A stretch of DNA of 64,000 nucleotides, taken from positions 186,001-250,000 of the forward strand of contig JAEYUP010000001.1 in assembly GCA_023432445.1 (NCBI GenBank), given 5' to 3'. The DNA comes from Candidatus Parcubacteria bacterium. Lineage in GTDB: Bacteria > Patescibacteriota > Saccharimonadia > Saccharimonadales > Saccharimonadaceae. The notes under the pieces were generated by a model. The model ran no database searches. It was given only the letters and a program-made list of their open reading frames with translations, and was not told the origin of the DNA. A program made the position numbers and the translations under genes. Shown in pieces: positions 9,306-19,749 of the stretch. How positions within the stretch are numbered: position 1 is the first letter of the stretch; each line of letters opens with the position of its first letter.

Positions 9306-9691
9306 GCAGCTCTCCTTGTTCGCCGACGCGTTTCAAACGCCGTACTCACTATATAGTTTATCAGACTTAGGATGATTCCGGTAAGGATTGAGTTTCCAAA
9401 TGACATCGATATACCAGGCGCCAACACCAGCGAAATGTAAACAAGGATCCCGTTAACAATTAAGGTAAATAACCCGAGAGTCAGTAGTATAGCCGGCAAA
9501 GACACCATAACTAGCAGCGGCTTCAGAACAGCATTGAACACCGAGAATATAAGTCCTGCCCCGACAAATCCCCAGAAACCGGCCGTGATAATCTCGTCGT
9601 CGTAGCCGGTCCCGAGCAGCCGCAGCGCTAACCATAAACCAAGGCTATTCAATGCCCATCTAATGATGAAAAGTATGATTGTTTTTTTCAT
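9302..9691 (-). CDS. phage holin superfamily IV membrane protein
   Basis: A 129-residue protein of the mycobacterial 4-TM phage holin family (PF04020-like), common in chromosomes and usually not phage borne. Four hydrophobic helices are seen, with the family motif LVMVSLPAILLTLGLF. The C-terminus is basic (FETRRRTRRAA). It is first in the operon with secG and the SBP gene. A -10 (GATATACT) ends 14 nt before the ATG, giving an expected leader of only about 7 nt and no Shine-Dalgarno site. Its function is not established. Confidence 0.8.
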   Translation of the reverse strand: MKKTIILFIIRWALNSLGLWLALRLLGTGYDDEIITAGFWGFVGAGLIFSVFNAVLKPLLVMVSLPAILLTLGLFTLIVNGILVYISLVLAPGISMSFGNSILTGIILSLINYIVSTAFETRRRTRRAA

Positions 9692-9728
9692 AATGTATTG
9701 GAACTAGTATATCACAAGGGCAGCTCGT

Positions 9729-10766
9729 CTATAGAGCACCAGCACTATATATATCAGCTACTTGGACCGCCGTGAGTGCATCGTCGTATACTCTCACATC
9801 GTCAATTGCTCCTAGCGTTGGCCTGTAGGCTGCGTCATGAGGCGTGCCACCTATGCCTATCCTGTTACCAGAGGTGCTGTTTGTAATAGAGCCGATGGAA
9901 TAGCTAGTTCTAAAAGTACCATCAATATATACTCTTACAGTTGTACCGTCATACGTCATGGTGACTAGTCGCCAGGTTGTGGTGTCTGCCGTTACGGTGG
10001 TATACCCCCCAGTATTAAACCCGCTGACGCCACCTCCGTAGAAAGGTGATGTCGATATCGAAGCAATCCAGTATATAGACGTACCCTGCGTAACAGATGT
10101 ACCTCTATGAAGTATGTAGCCATGCCCATTAACTGCAGTTGGGCCTCCCGTGATTTTTGCCCAAGCCGAGATGCTAAATGCACCAAACGAGGTGAGCCCG
10201 TCCGAAGGCAGCTCTATGAAGTCGTTCACTCCATCGAAGTTATAGGCGGTGTTACTCGATCCCCCCTGCCCTATGGTGGAGGTAGGGCCGTTCACCGTAC
10301 CATGATTTCCGTTGCCAGAACTGTCTTTTGCGTTTCCGTTCAGTCTCCACCAACCGACCAACCCACTACCAACAGTAACAGTTTCAAATATATCGCAATT
10401 TCCAGCCGCTGGCTCTGGCTGAAGGCTAGTTACACGAAGCTGTGTAGCAGAATCGCTAACACTTTGCACAGAAGCACAGAAAAAATCGTTTGATGCGCTA
10501 GTGACCAGTGAGGGCTCTTCTACACCTGGGCCATGTGAGAATGTGGCTGGGATGCTCGATGGATAACTATCGCCAAAAGTCCGAGCGTCTTCCATTGCGC
10601 TCGCAATGCCCTTTAGCTCGCTCTTTACCTCCGCTTCTGCAACGCTGTTGCGCCAGGCTCCATACCCCACCGCAGATACGGCCACTAATATACCGATGAC
10701 TATCACGGCCACTAAAAGCTCAACGACTGAAAAACCTTTTGATATGCGAGATTGCCCAACCTTCAT
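9729..10766 (-). CDS. type IV prepilin-like protein with C-terminal LamG-type domain
   Basis: A class III prepilin leader with peptidase site SKG|FSVVELLV (Glu at +5) is followed by one hydrophobic helix. After about 100 residues of variable pilin head comes a LamG/concanavalin-like domain from GLVGWWRLNGNAKDSSG (about residue 135) to DDVRVYDDALTAVQV near the end. This is the profile of a pilus-associated adhesin that binds glycans or proteins (family knowledge plus inference). The mRNA looks leaderless: an extended -10 TGCTATATT ends 7 nt before the ATG. The same upstream 14-mer TAGTGCTTGTGCTA precedes the second LamG pilin at 37318. Confidence 0.88.
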   Translation of the reverse strand: MKVGQSRISKGFSVVELLVAVIVIGILVAVSAVGYGAWRNSVAEAEVKSELKGIASAMEDARTFGDSYPSSIPATFSHGPGVEEPSLVTSASNDFFCASVQSVSDSATQLRVTSLQPEPAAGNCDIFETVTVGSGLVGWWRLNGNAKDSSGNGNHGTVNGPTSTIGQGGSSNTAYNFDGVNDFIELPSDGLTSFGAFSISAWAKITGGPTAVNGHGYILHRGTSVTQGTSIYWIASISTSPFYGGGVSGFNTGGYTTVTADTTTWRLVTMTYDGTTVRVYIDGTFRTSYSIGSITNSTSGNRIGIGGTPHDAAYRPTLGAIDDVRVYDDALTAVQVADIYSAGAL

Positions 10767-10788
10767 ATCTGTAAATATAGCACAAGCA

Positions 10789-12342
10789 CTACTTAGTAGA
10801 CAAATGCTGCTGGATCATTGCGGCCTTCTTGGCGCCTACAACTGCCGCAATTTCCTCAACGGTTGCCCGTTCTATCCCTCTGACGCTCCCAAAATGGCGA
10901 ATCAAAGCTCGCTTGGTCGCTGGACCCACGCCTGGAATATCCTCGAGTCTGCTAGCCGTTTGCTGCGCTGCGCGTAGAACGGTGTGATAGCTAACCGCAA
11001 AGCGGTGCGACTCATCGCGGATCCGCTGGAACAGCTTCGTGACGTGAACGTAGTGGTAAACGACATTCTCTAGCCCAGCACGCAGGTTCTTGGAGTGACC
11101 GGAGGCATTGCGCTGACCAGCATGTAAGTTTACAATCAAGAACTCGCCTGATTTATCAACGGCTATGCCATTTTTTTCGTCAGTCACAAGGGCCGACACA
11201 TCAACATTGGAGTTAACAGTATGGACGATCAGCTCCTCTTCTCGCTTGGCAATACTGATAATCGGTATTTTTATGTTTCGTTCGTTAAGCGCCTGAACGC
11301 TCGCCTCTAGTTGTCCCTTGCCGCCATCGATAAGTATTAAATCTGGCAAGCCCCAGCTTTTAACATTCTTTTCGCTAAACCGCCTAAATAAGACTTCCCG
11401 CATCGCCGCATAGTCATCGTTGCGATCTTGGCGCAGTTTAAACTTGCGATAATTTGCGCGGTCACTGACGCCGTTAGTAAAGACTACCATACTGGCCACA
11501 ACATCGGTGCCACTAATGTGGCTAACGTCGTAACCTTCAATCCTAGCTGGCACTTTCTTTAGAGACAACAAATCGCGCAGTCCGCTCAACGCCTTGTCTT
11601 TGCTAATGTCGAGAAACTCTTTATCACCAAACATGATCTGTTGTTGCAAAGATTTTAGGTCGCGCAGCTTGTTTCGGAGATCAGCCGCTCTCTCAAAATC
11701 CTCACCCTTAGCAGCCAATGTCATCTCTTTTTCGATATCACGAATAATCGTCTTGCGACCACCCTCTATATAACGAATCAGTTGACGTAAAACAGCCTTG
11801 TATTCAGCTGGCGAGATGTCGGCAGGCGGGCTTAAACCGATATGGGTATCGAGATCAGGTCGTCCATCTTTCTTGGGAGGCTTAGTGTAGTAAGGGAAGA
11901 CGCGACGAAGGTAGCGAAGCGCCTTCTTAATAGCAAAGCCGTTATAATACGGTCCAAAATACTCTGCCCCGTCGTCAGACGGGTTGCGGGTAAAGCTAAC
12001 TGTCGGCCATTCACTTTTTAGGTCTATGCGCACAAACATCTGCGACTTGTCGTCGCGAAGCAAGACATTGTAGCGAGGCATGTAGCGCTTGACCATCTCT
12101 GACTCAAGAAATAGTGCATCGAGCTCACTATCTGTCTCAACCCAGTCGGTATCGGTAATCTCGGCCACCAAGGCCTGGGTTTTGACATCGATATCGCGCG
12201 TCTGCTGGAAGTACTGTTTGACGCGGTTGCGCAGCACGGCCGCCTTCCCCACGTAAATAATTTCGCCCGTTGCTGATTTATGAAAATACACCCCCGGGGT
12301 CCGTGGTAAATCCTTCAGTTTTGTTTCTAGCGCTTTATTCAC
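10789..12342 (-). CDS. uvrC: excinuclease ABC subunit C
   Basis: Nuclease of nucleotide excision repair that makes both incisions with UvrA and UvrB. A GIY-YIG domain (TPGVYFHK ... IIYVGKA) is followed by a UVR segment (GEDFERAADLRNKL), the RNase H-like endonuclease domain (EGYDVSHISGT) and C-terminal helix-hairpin-helix motifs (LEDIPGVGPATKRAL). It is about 517 residues, shorter than the usual 600. I place the start at GTG 12342: the upstream in-frame TTG-TAT-AAT is the -10 box (TATAAT, 6 nt before GTG), not coding sequence. That promoter lies inside the 3' end of trhO. Confidence 0.95.
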   Translation of the reverse strand: MNKALETKLKDLPRTPGVYFHKSATGEIIYVGKAAVLRNRVKQYFQQTRDIDVKTQALVAEITDTDWVETDSELDALFLESEMVKRYMPRYNVLLRDDKSQMFVRIDLKSEWPTVSFTRNPSDDGAEYFGPYYNGFAIKKALRYLRRVFPYYTKPPKKDGRPDLDTHIGLSPPADISPAEYKAVLRQLIRYIEGGRKTIIRDIEKEMTLAAKGEDFERAADLRNKLRDLKSLQQQIMFGDKEFLDISKDKALSGLRDLLSLKKVPARIEGYDVSHISGTDVVASMVVFTNGVSDRANYRKFKLRQDRNDDYAAMREVLFRRFSEKNVKSWGLPDLILIDGGKGQLEASVQALNERNIKIPIISIAKREEELIVHTVNSNVDVSALVTDEKNGIAVDKSGEFLIVNLHAGQRNASGHSKNLRAGLENVVYHYVHVTKLFQRIRDESHRFAVSYHTVLRAAQQTASRLEDIPGVGPATKRALIRHFGSVRGIERATVEEIAAVVGAKKAAMIQQHLSTK

Positions 12343-12349
12343 ACTTTTA

Positions 12350-13249
12350 TTATACAAGGGCTAGGGCGCGATTTCGGCAATCTTCGGTATGGTACAGCAA
12401 ATCAGGCGTTTCTTTGCATTTCTCGCATATTAAAACCAGGTCATTGCAATTAATAAATGCACAGTTTTCTAAGTTACTGGTTTTACCGCCACAATGCGTA
12501 CACTCGCCAATCGTTTTAGCTTTCTCTGAGAATTTAATAACTCTCCGGTCGTCAAAAACTCTAAGAGATCCTTCCCATAGACCGTCGTCCGCGTAGGCCT
12601 CGCCGTATTTCACGATCCCGCCGTCGATTTGGTAAACCTCTTTGAAACCACGCTTCTTCATCATCGCCGATATAACTTCACAACGTATGCCGCCCGTGCA
12701 GTACGTGATGACTTTTTTATCTTTTATGTCGTCGTACTTGTCGCTCTCGAGCTCAGCTATAAAATCACGCGAGGTCTCGGTATTTGGCACGACAGCATTT
12801 TTAAACTTGCCAATTTTTGCTTCAAGCTCATTACGACCGTCAAAAAACACCACGTCATCACCAAACTCTTCGATCAGCTGGTGAACCTGTCTCGGCTTCA
12901 GATGCACGCCACCACCGACAACACCATTTTCGTCTACTTCAAACTCGTCGTCACTATTCTTAAAGCCCACCAGCTCGCGACGATGCTTGACGCTCATACG
13001 CGGAAAATCGTCGCGCGAGCCGTCACTCCATTTAAAGACAATTCCTTTAAAACCGGGGTATTGTTTGGTGGCCTTAATGTACGCCTTCAGGTCATCCATC
13101 TCACCACCGACTGTTCCGTTCAGGCCGTGTCGACTAACCAGTATGCGACCTTTCAGGTTCAGGCCATCGCACAGCGCTTTTTGCCACAACTTAACAGCCT
13201 CCGGATCACTAATCGGCGTAAATTTGTAGTAAAGAAGGATTTTTTGCAT
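12350..13249 (-). CDS. trhO: tRNA uridine(34) hydroxylase TrhO (rhodanese family)
   Basis: Formerly UPF0176/YceA. It hydroxylates U34 in tRNA using oxygen to make ho5U. An N-terminal domain ([14 protein letters not shown]) precedes a rhodanese domain with the loop [10 protein letters not shown]; the likely key Cys is residue 184. A Cys-rich zinc-ribbon-like tail follows (CTHCGGK ... CEKC). The ATG at 13249 sits 9 nt after a TATAAA -10, so it is probably leaderless; the TTG one codon earlier is not needed. The promoter overlaps the end of rplY. Confidence 0.92.
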   Translation of the reverse strand: MQKILLYYKFTPISDPEAVKLWQKALCDGLNLKGRILVSRHGLNGTVGGEMDDLKAYIKATKQYPGFKGIVFKWSDGSRDDFPRMSVKHRRELVGFKNSDDEFEVDENGVVGGGVHLKPRQVHQLIEEFGDDVVFFDGRNELEAKIGKFKNAVVPNTETSRDFIAELESDKYDDIKDKKVITYCTGGIRCEVISAMMKKRGFKEVYQIDGGIVKYGEAYADDGLWEGSLRVFDDRRVIKFSEKAKTIGECTHCGGKTSNLENCAFINCNDLVLICEKCKETPDLLYHTEDCRNRALALV

Positions 13250-13264
13250 CAACTTTAATTTATA

Positions 13265-13957
13265 CTACTCGGACTTCTTGTCTTCCGCAGGAGCTTCGGC
13301 ACCGGACTCAGCGTCGCCTTCTTCGGTGGCAACTTCGGTCTCTTCCGTAGCGTCACCGGCAGCGGCTTCGTTGGCTGCTTCCAGAGCGGCTGGCTCGTAG
13401 ACGTTTGCTACTACTAGCTGGTCGTTGTCGTTCTCGACATCGGCGTACTCGACGCCCGCTGGCAGAGTAATGTCGGCAAATGTCAGACGATCTGCGTCCG
13501 TAGCAAGATCAACCACTGAAACTTCCAGCGCTTCAGGCAGGTCACCTGGCTTAGCCTTAATCTCAACCGACTCGATAGTCTGAAGGATGATAAGTCCAGC
13601 TTTCTCGGCCGCGCTTTCGCCTAGTCCAACCAGGTGGATAGGCACTTCCGCGGTTACGATTTCATCGGCGCTAACGGCGTGAAATGATACGTGACGAATG
13701 CGCGACTTAACCGGGTCGCGGTCAACGTCTTTAATCAAAGTAATTTTCTTTTTGCCATCAACTGTTATATTGACAGGCGTGTGCTTGCCAGCGTCTCGGA
13801 CAACTTTCTCGAGCACGTTGTATTCAGACTGAACCATCATTGGGTCAAAACCTTGACCGTAAACAATGCCGGGCACCAGCCCTTCCTTGCGCAGTTTAGC
13901 TGCTTTCTTGCCTTGAAGCGTACGCGCATCAAGCGTTAGATTAATCTTATCTCCCAT
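13265..13957 (-). CDS. rplY: 50S ribosomal protein L25 (Ctc/TL5 type)
   Basis: 5S rRNA-binding protein of the long CTC form, 230 residues. The L25 beta-barrel (LDARTLQGKKAAKLRKEGLVPGIVYG at the start, here split around residue 26) is followed by the TL5 C-terminal domain (DLPEALEVSVVDL ... ITLPAGVEYA). A very acidic, Ala/Glu-rich tail ends the protein (about residues 190-230). GGGGAGAG lies 5-6 nt before the ATG, so it has a conventional leader. Divergent from the DedA gene across about 95 bases. Confidence 0.93.
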   Translation of the reverse strand: MGDKINLTLDARTLQGKKAAKLRKEGLVPGIVYGQGFDPMMVQSEYNVLEKVVRDAGKHTPVNITVDGKKKITLIKDVDRDPVKSRIRHVSFHAVSADEIVTAEVPIHLVGLGESAAEKAGLIILQTIESVEIKAKPGDLPEALEVSVVDLATDADRLTFADITLPAGVEYADVENDNDQLVVANVYEPAALEAANEAAAGDATEETEVATEEGDAESGAEAPAEDKKSE

Positions 13958-14052
13958 GTCTCTCCCCTTCTAACCGTTGGTGGATACCTTTACGGAAATT
14001 GATATTACCTCTTTAGTATACCACGACGTCGCCTCGTGCTAAAATGAGTACA

Positions 14053-14778
14053 ATGCTTGAAGCTATATCGCATAGTCTAGTTACGTTTGGAGCCATTCCC
14101 GGGTTCGATCTTGTTGATATAATCATCGCCCTCGGTATCTTCGCTATTATCTTTGTCATTTTCGCCGAGTCCGGACTTCTAATCGGCTTTTTCCTACCTG
14201 GTGACAGTTTGCTGTTTACCGCTGGTGTGCTCTATCACACAGGCGTTCTGCCAGGTAACGTACCGATAAGCATTCATCTCTTTGTCCTGCTGCTATTTAT
14301 CGCCGCGGTGCTTGGTGATACTGTTGGTTACTGGTTTGGTCGAAAAACCGGGCCTCGCATTTTCCGCAAACCCGACGCGCGCATTTTTAAACAATCGCAC
14401 ATCCAAAAGGCACAAGCCTTCTACGAAAAACACGGCGGCAAAACTATCATCATTGCTCGTTTTGTCCCAATTGTTCGAACCTTTGCGCCAATAGTGGCGG
14501 GCGTCGGCAAGATGGAGTATCGACGCTTCCTCTCCTACAACATCGTCGGTGGCTTTCTGTGGACCTTCGGCATCACCTACCTCGGTTACTTCACCGGACG
14601 AGCCCTTGAGGCAGCTGGAGTTGATATCGACGCTATTATTCTGCCTATCGTCGCCATCATCGTCCTACTGTCGGTGGCACCACCAGCTATCCACATTCTG
14701 AAGGACAAGAACAACCGCACGGCTCTCTGGGAAGGCACTAAGCGCGAAATCAAGACCGTCTTCAGTCGCAAAAAGTAG
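14053..14778 (+). CDS. DedA family (VTT domain) membrane protein
   Basis: A DedA/SNARE-associated membrane protein of about 241 residues. Family members act as lipid scramblases or flippases, for example for undecaprenyl phosphate. Visible are the re-entrant ESGLLIGFFLPGDSLLFTAG motif region, FGRKTGPRIF, and the family signature FVPIVRTFAPIVAGVGKM. An upstream in-frame ATG at 14044 lies on the -10 box (TGCTAAAAT, ending at 14045). Initiation at the ATG at 14053, 7 nt after that box, fits the leaderless pattern. The substrate is not determinable. Confidence 0.9.
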   Translation: MLEAISHSLVTFGAIPGFDLVDIIIALGIFAIIFVIFAESGLLIGFFLPGDSLLFTAGVLYHTGVLPGNVPISIHLFVLLLFIAAVLGDTVGYWFGRKTGPRIFRKPDARIFKQSHIQKAQAFYEKHGGKTIIIARFVPIVRTFAPIVAGVGKMEYRRFLSYNIVGGFLWTFGITYLGYFTGRALEAAGVDIDAIILPIVAIIVLLSVAPPAIHILKDKNNRTALWEGTKREIKTVFSRKK

Positions 14779-14814
14779 ACAAATACCGCTTATGCCGACA
14801 TACTAGATGTAGGT

Positions 14815-16587
14815 ATGGGGCATCATCGACGACAACTCGGAGCTACGCTACACGATGAAGGGGTTGATTTTGCTGTCTGGGCCCCCTTTGCCCAGTCCGT
14901 CTCGTTGCTCCTCTATAACGAATTTGATGAACAAGAAATCGCCTTAACTGGTGGCGACGACGGCATCTGGCACGTCGAAAATATTACCGCCGAGGCTGGT
15001 CAGTCTTACAAATACAAAATAACCGGACCTGACGGTCAGGCACTGGTTCGTAACGACCCGTACGCCAGGCAGCTAACCGACTCCGACAACGGCGCATCTA
15101 TCATCGTAGTGCGAGACTTTGAATGGGAGTCTAGCGACTCATTTGTCGGCACCCCAAAAGACCAGGCCATAATTTACGAGCTGCACGTCGGCACCTTTAA
15201 CCGTCCTGACGCCTCCACTGGAGGCACCTTTGCTTCGGCCATCGAAAAACTCGATTATCTCAAAGATCTTGGAATTAACTATATCGAATTAATGCCAGTA
15301 ACTAGTATGGCCTCAAGTCATGGCTGGGGGTACGCCCCTAACTATATCTTTGCTATCGAGAACACCTACGGTGGTCGGAGGGGTTTATTGGACTTTGTTA
15401 AAGCCTGCCACGAAAAAGGTCTGGGTGTTATCGTTGATGTCGTCTACAACCATTTCCATTCTAGCTCCGATATTTGGCAATTTGATGGATGGAGCGAGAA
15501 TGATCGCGGCGGCATCTACTTCTACAACGATGAACGTGGCGACACCCCTTGGGGAGGAAGACCCGACTATGGGCGCGAACAGGTTCGTCAGTTCATCCTA
15601 GACAACGTTGCCATGTGGCTGACCGAATTTAAAATAGACGGGCTACGCGTCGACTCCACTATTTATATGCGAAATTCCAAAGGCGACGACCGACAAGCAA
15701 ACTACGAGATAGCCGATGCCTGGAAGTTATTGAAAGATATCAACCACCTGGCTCACAAGATTAATCCCGAAGCTATCTTGATAGCCGAAGACAACTCGTC
15801 AAACGCTAAAATAGTTGCCAAGACAGACGATGGCGCCGGTTTTGACGCCCAGTGGGAACTCGGTTTTCCTCATGTCATCCGCGATGCGCTTGGAGTCACC
15901 GTTAACCAAAAGCAAGCCCGTCTGGATGGTATAGTTTGGGAACTTAACAACAGTCATGCCGATAGCCCGTTTGAGAAAGTTATTTTTAGCGACTCCCATG
16001 ATACCGCCGCCAATGGCTCGGTTAGGCTCAACGAGGCCGTAGCCCCTGGTAATGCTGAAAGCATATCAGCCCGGCAGCGTAGCCTTGTGGCGAACGCTGT
16101 AACTCTTACCGCTCCAGGCATACCGATGCTACTTCAGGGCGAAGAGTTTCTGCAAGAGGGTGCATTTAATAGTTGGAAAATGCTAGAGTGGCCAAAAGCC
16201 GAAAAATTCGCCGGTATTGTTTTGGCGCACCAGCATCTTATAAAGCTGCGGCTCAACACCTACGACAACACCCGCGGTTTGCTCGGTCCAAATACTGCCG
16301 TTATTCATCGCGACGATCAGAACAATGTCGTGGCTTTTCATCGTTGGGATAAAGGCGGTCCCAAGGATGACGTGGTAGTGATAGTAAACTTTGACGAAGC
16401 TCGTTTTGATAAATACGAGATAACTCTGCCAAAAGCGGGCGTCTGGCGGGTCCGATTTAACAGCAGCTGGAAGGGCTATAGCCCCGAGTTTCAGGAGGCG
16501 CAGGTTGACACCCTAGAAGTAGGCGAATCAAAAAAAGCCACCCTCCCGCTAGCTAAGGCTAGTGTCCTAATACTGTCTCAGGACTAA
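14815..16587 (+). CDS. GH13 alpha-glucan enzyme (trehalohydrolase / branching-enzyme like)
   Basis: A 590-residue alpha-amylase superfamily enzyme with an N-terminal CBM48-like domain ([18 protein letters not shown]), a TIM barrel and a C-terminal beta domain. Conserved barrel regions are [29 protein letters not shown] (nucleophile Asp280), LIAEDN (acid/base Glu325) and [11 protein letters not shown] (Asp396). The overall pattern resembles maltooligosyltrehalose trehalohydrolase (TreZ), but SDSH-D-xANG also occurs in branching-enzyme-like GH13 proteins, so I leave the symbol blank. No treY or glg genes are adjacent. A weak -10 (CATACT, with TAGACA 17 nt upstream) ends about 10 nt before the ATG. 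Confidence 0.85.
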   Translation: MGHHRRQLGATLHDEGVDFAVWAPFAQSVSLLLYNEFDEQEIALTGGDDGIWHVENITAEAGQSYKYKITGPDGQALVRNDPYARQLTDSDNGASIIVVRDFEWESSDSFVGTPKDQAIIYELHVGTFNRPDASTGGTFASAIEKLDYLKDLGINYIELMPVTSMASSHGWGYAPNYIFAIENTYGGRRGLLDFVKACHEKGLGVIVDVVYNHFHSSSDIWQFDGWSENDRGGIYFYNDERGDTPWGGRPDYGREQVRQFILDNVAMWLTEFKIDGLRVDSTIYMRNSKGDDRQANYEIADAWKLLKDINHLAHKINPEAILIAEDNSSNAKIVAKTDDGAGFDAQWELGFPHVIRDALGVTVNQKQARLDGIVWELNNSHADSPFEKVIFSDSHDTAANGSVRLNEAVAPGNAESISARQRSLVANAVTLTAPGIPMLLQGEEFLQEGAFNSWKMLEWPKAEKFAGIVLAHQHLIKLRLNTYDNTRGLLGPNTAVIHRDDQNNVVAFHRWDKGGPKDDVVVIVNFDEARFDKYEITLPKAGVWRVRFNSSWKGYSPEFQEAQVDTLEVGESKKATLPLAKASVLILSQD

Positions 16588-19397
16588 AGCATTGTTTTAA
16601 GATATAGGCCGGTGAATGAATTGGCTACTTTGGCGACCTCTTCTGGAGTGCCCTGAGCGATCAAAGTACCGCCACCCACGCCACCCTCTGGGCCCATGTC
16701 GATCAGGTGGTCAGCCGTCTTGATAACGTCGAGATTGTGCTCGATGATAACCATACTGTTGCCGCCTTCGACAAGTTTGTGCAAAATACCGAGGAGTTTT
16801 TTAACGTCGGCACTGTGTAGGCCGGTAGTCGGTTCGTCAAGAATATAGAGTGTTTTGCCAGTTGAGCGACGCGACAGCTCTGAGGCTAGCTTGATGCGCT
16901 GGGCTTCACCACCACTAAAAGTGGTAGCAGACTGGCCAAGCCGTATATAGCCTAGACCTACCTCAACCAATGTTTCAAGTTTGCGCGCGATTGTTGGGAT
17001 ATTAGAGAAAAATTCATTGGCCTGCTCAACGGTCATGTCCAATACGTCGCTAATTGTGGCGCCTTTATATTTAATCTCCAGCGCCTCACGGTTGTAGCGT
17101 TTACCCTTACACACGTCGCAGGTTACATAAACATCTGGTAGGAAATGCATTTCGATTTTGATGGTTCCATCACCCTGGCAATTTTCGCAACGACCACCCT
17201 TAACGTTGAAGCTGAACCGTCCAGCCTTATAGCCACGAACGTTTGCTTCAGGTGTGCCGGCAAATAGCTCCCGAATAGCCGTGAAGACGCCGGTGTAAGT
17301 TGCCGGGTTAGAACGAGGTGTTCGACCGATGGCCGACTGGTCGATAACAATAACTTTATCGAGATGATTAATGCCTTCAATTGTGTCATGAGCACCCGGC
17401 ACATCATGAGCACGGTGAAGCCGAGCCGACAGCTCCTTCGCTAGGATGTCATTTACTAATGTCGACTTACCGCTACCACTAACACCACTAACAACCGTAA
17501 GTAGACCGAGTGGAATCGACACGTCGATATTCTTGAGGTTGTTTTCACGAGCGCCTTTTATAACCAGCCTACGGTCTTTCTGAATAGCTCGGCGCTTCTT
17601 TGGTACTTCAATTTTCTCGGTGCCGCTGAGATAGCGCCCCGTAACACTCTCACCATTTTTTGCGACTTCGTCGGGCGTACCATGAGCCACAATGTTACCG
17701 CCTGCGACACCAGCACCAGGGCCCATATCTAGCAAATAGTCAGCTTGCCGAATGGTGTCTTCGTCATGCTCCACAACCAACACCGTATTTCCTAAGTCTC
17801 GCAAATGCTTCAGCGTTTTAATCAGTCGGTCGTTGTCGCGTTGATGAAGCCCAATAGATGGCTCGTCGAGGACATATAGAACGCCCTGAAGACCTGAGCC
17901 GATTTGGGTCGCCAGTCGAATACGCTGCGCTTCACCGCCCGAAAGAGTATTGGCAGCTCGCGAAAGCTCCAGGTAGTTAAGACCCACGTTACTCATAAAA
18001 CCTAGTCGGGCCTTAATTTCTTTCATAATCTGCATCGCAATGAAAGCTTCTTGGTCGGTCAGCTTCAACTTATTCTCAAACAAATCTAGTGCATCGTCCA
18101 CACCGAGCGTACAGATGTCCATAATATTAAGATCGTGAATAGTAACCGCCAGCACCACCGGCTTCAAGCGCGCACCGTGACAAGCGTGACATTCACGCTC
18201 GCGCATAAATCGCTCGATATCCTTGCGCATAAAATCGCTGTCTGTCTCTTTGTAGCGACGCTCCAGGTTTGGAATAACCCCCTCATACGTCGCGTCATAA
18301 CTGCGACCATCGCCAAGGCTGACTCGATATCGCTCTGACCCTGTACCGTATAAAACCTTATCGACCGCCTCTTTCGAAAGATCTTTAACGGGCACTCGCA
18401 AACTGAAGTCGTGCCTCTCAGCTACGGCCGCTAATCGTTTCATGTACCAAGCGTCCGAGTTAACGCGGTTATATGGTCGGATGGCGCCCTCGGCGATTGT
18501 AAGATTTGGGTTAAATACTAGCTCAGGGTCAACGTCCAAGCGGCTGCCTAGACCAGTACATACCGGACAAGCACCCTGCGGCGCGTTAAAGCTGAACAAG
18601 CGCGGCTCAAGCTCAGGGATCTCCTCGTCGGGGTGATCGACACAGGCGTAGCGCTGACTGTAAATATGACTTTCGTCAGCATCAACGTCGTAAACCTCAA
18701 CTACCCCATCGGCAAGTTCGAGCGCCTGCTCAACCGACTGAGTGACGCGCCCTTGCGACTCATTGCTCATCGCGATGCGGTCCACAACCAACTCGATCGA
18801 GTGCTTGTAGTTCTTGTCGAGCTGCGGGAATTCATCAAGCGCATAGATAACGCCATCGACCCGAACACGAGCGAAACCAAGCCGCTGGTACTGCTCTGGT
18901 ACATGGGCAAACTCACCCTTCTTGCTTTTGGCGATCGGCGCCAATAGCAATAGCCTCGTACCTTCCGGAATCTTCATAATTTCATCAATGATGTCTTGCG
19001 GGGTGCGTCTATGGACGGACTGTCCACAAACAGGACAATGTGGCACGCCAATGCGCGCGTACAAAAGTCGCAAATAGTCGTATATTTCGGTGACGGTAGC
19101 AACTGTCGAACGAGGGTTGCGGCTCGTAGACTTTTGGTCGATGCTGATAGCCGGGCTAAGGCCGTCAATCTGATCGACATCTGGCTTTTCCATCAACCCC
19201 AGAAACTGCCGCGCATAGCTCGAAAGGCTTTCAACATAACGTCGCTGGCCCTCGGCGTAGATGGTGTCAAAAGCGAGGCTGGACTTTCCGGAACCACTAA
19301 GACCGGTGATGACCACGAGTTTATCACGCGGAATCTCAATATCCACGTTCTTTAGGTTGTGCTCGCGAGCACCAGTAACTCGAATCACCTCTGACAT
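16584..19397 (-). CDS. uvrA: excinuclease ABC subunit A
   Basis: Damage-recognition ATPase of nucleotide excision repair, 937 residues, full length. It has two ABC ATPase modules with Walker A motifs [10 protein letters not shown] and [10 protein letters not shown], signature motifs [12 protein letters not shown] and [12 protein letters not shown], and two zinc modules (CPVCGQ ... and CENCQGDG ... [10 protein letters not shown]). A TATAAT box ends 9 nt before the ATG, so the mRNA is nearly leaderless. The gene converges on the GH13 gene with overlapping stops. uvrB is not in the window. Confidence 0.98.
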   Translation of the reverse strand: MSEVIRVTGAREHNLKNVDIEIPRDKLVVITGLSGSGKSSLAFDTIYAEGQRRYVESLSSYARQFLGLMEKPDVDQIDGLSPAISIDQKSTSRNPRSTVATVTEIYDYLRLLYARIGVPHCPVCGQSVHRRTPQDIIDEIMKIPEGTRLLLLAPIAKSKKGEFAHVPEQYQRLGFARVRVDGVIYALDEFPQLDKNYKHSIELVVDRIAMSNESQGRVTQSVEQALELADGVVEVYDVDADESHIYSQRYACVDHPDEEIPELEPRLFSFNAPQGACPVCTGLGSRLDVDPELVFNPNLTIAEGAIRPYNRVNSDAWYMKRLAAVAERHDFSLRVPVKDLSKEAVDKVLYGTGSERYRVSLGDGRSYDATYEGVIPNLERRYKETDSDFMRKDIERFMRERECHACHGARLKPVVLAVTIHDLNIMDICTLGVDDALDLFENKLKLTDQEAFIAMQIMKEIKARLGFMSNVGLNYLELSRAANTLSGGEAQRIRLATQIGSGLQGVLYVLDEPSIGLHQRDNDRLIKTLKHLRDLGNTVLVVEHDEDTIRQADYLLDMGPGAGVAGGNIVAHGTPDEVAKNGESVTGRYLSGTEKIEVPKKRRAIQKDRRLVIKGARENNLKNIDVSIPLGLLTVVSGVSGSGKSTLVNDILAKELSARLHRAHDVPGAHDTIEGINHLDKVIVIDQSAIGRTPRSNPATYTGVFTAIRELFAGTPEANVRGYKAGRFSFNVKGGRCENCQGDGTIKIEMHFLPDVYVTCDVCKGKRYNREALEIKYKGATISDVLDMTVEQANEFFSNIPTIARKLETLVEVGLGYIRLGQSATTFSGGEAQRIKLASELSRRSTGKTLYILDEPTTGLHSADVKKLLGILHKLVEGGNSMVIIEHNLDVIKTADHLIDMGPEGGVGGGTLIAQGTPEEVAKVANSFTGLYLKTML

Positions 19398-19459
19398 ATC
19401 TGAGTTATTATACGCTCTTTTGAAGCTTTTTTCCAGTCCTTAAGTTATAACGCTTATCG

Positions 19460-19489
19460 TTGCAACCCCTGTCATGTATCTGCTATAGT
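19460..19489 (+). promoter_or_regulatory. promoter of the small membrane protein gene
   Basis: TTGCAA and TATAGT (with TGC immediately before it) are separated by 18 bp. The predicted start of transcription falls about 5 nt before the ATG at 19501. Confidence 0.6.
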
Positions 19490-19500
19490 GGCTTGAATTT

Positions 19501-19749
19501 ATGGTTACCAAGAAGCAACTCTCCCTGATTTTCACTACGCTATCAGCGTTGATTATTCTTGACAGTCTAAATGCCGGCCAGGCGCTGGTTATGTTCATGA
19601 TCGCTGGTGTTATACCAGGCACAAGCCTGGCGCTTGACGCCACGGTGACTCTTCAGTTCTTTGCGGCTCTTATTGGTTTTACTCTAGCCCGAGCTAGTTC
19701 TCAGCTGGTAAAATACTCTCTGCCCACAACGTCATCTCTTGCAAAATAA
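19501..19749 (+). CDS. small two-helix membrane protein, unknown
   Basis: An 82-residue hydrophobic ORF with a basic N-terminus (MVTKKQ) and two predicted helices (about 8-34 and 46-66). I do not recognise a family. It is supported by a good promoter just upstream and the leaderless geometry seen elsewhere in the window. Its last 56 bases overlap the 3' end of sbcB on the opposite strand, which weakens the case somewhat. Confidence 0.5.
   Translation: MVTKKQLSLIFTTLSALIILDSLNAGQALVMFMIAGVIPGTSLALDATVTLQFFAALIGFTLARASSQLVKYSLPTTSSLAK

Noticed and set aside
9302..9691. Prophage remnant (holin)
   Set aside because: The family is widespread in chromosomes, the gene is in an operon with secG, and no other phage genes are nearby.
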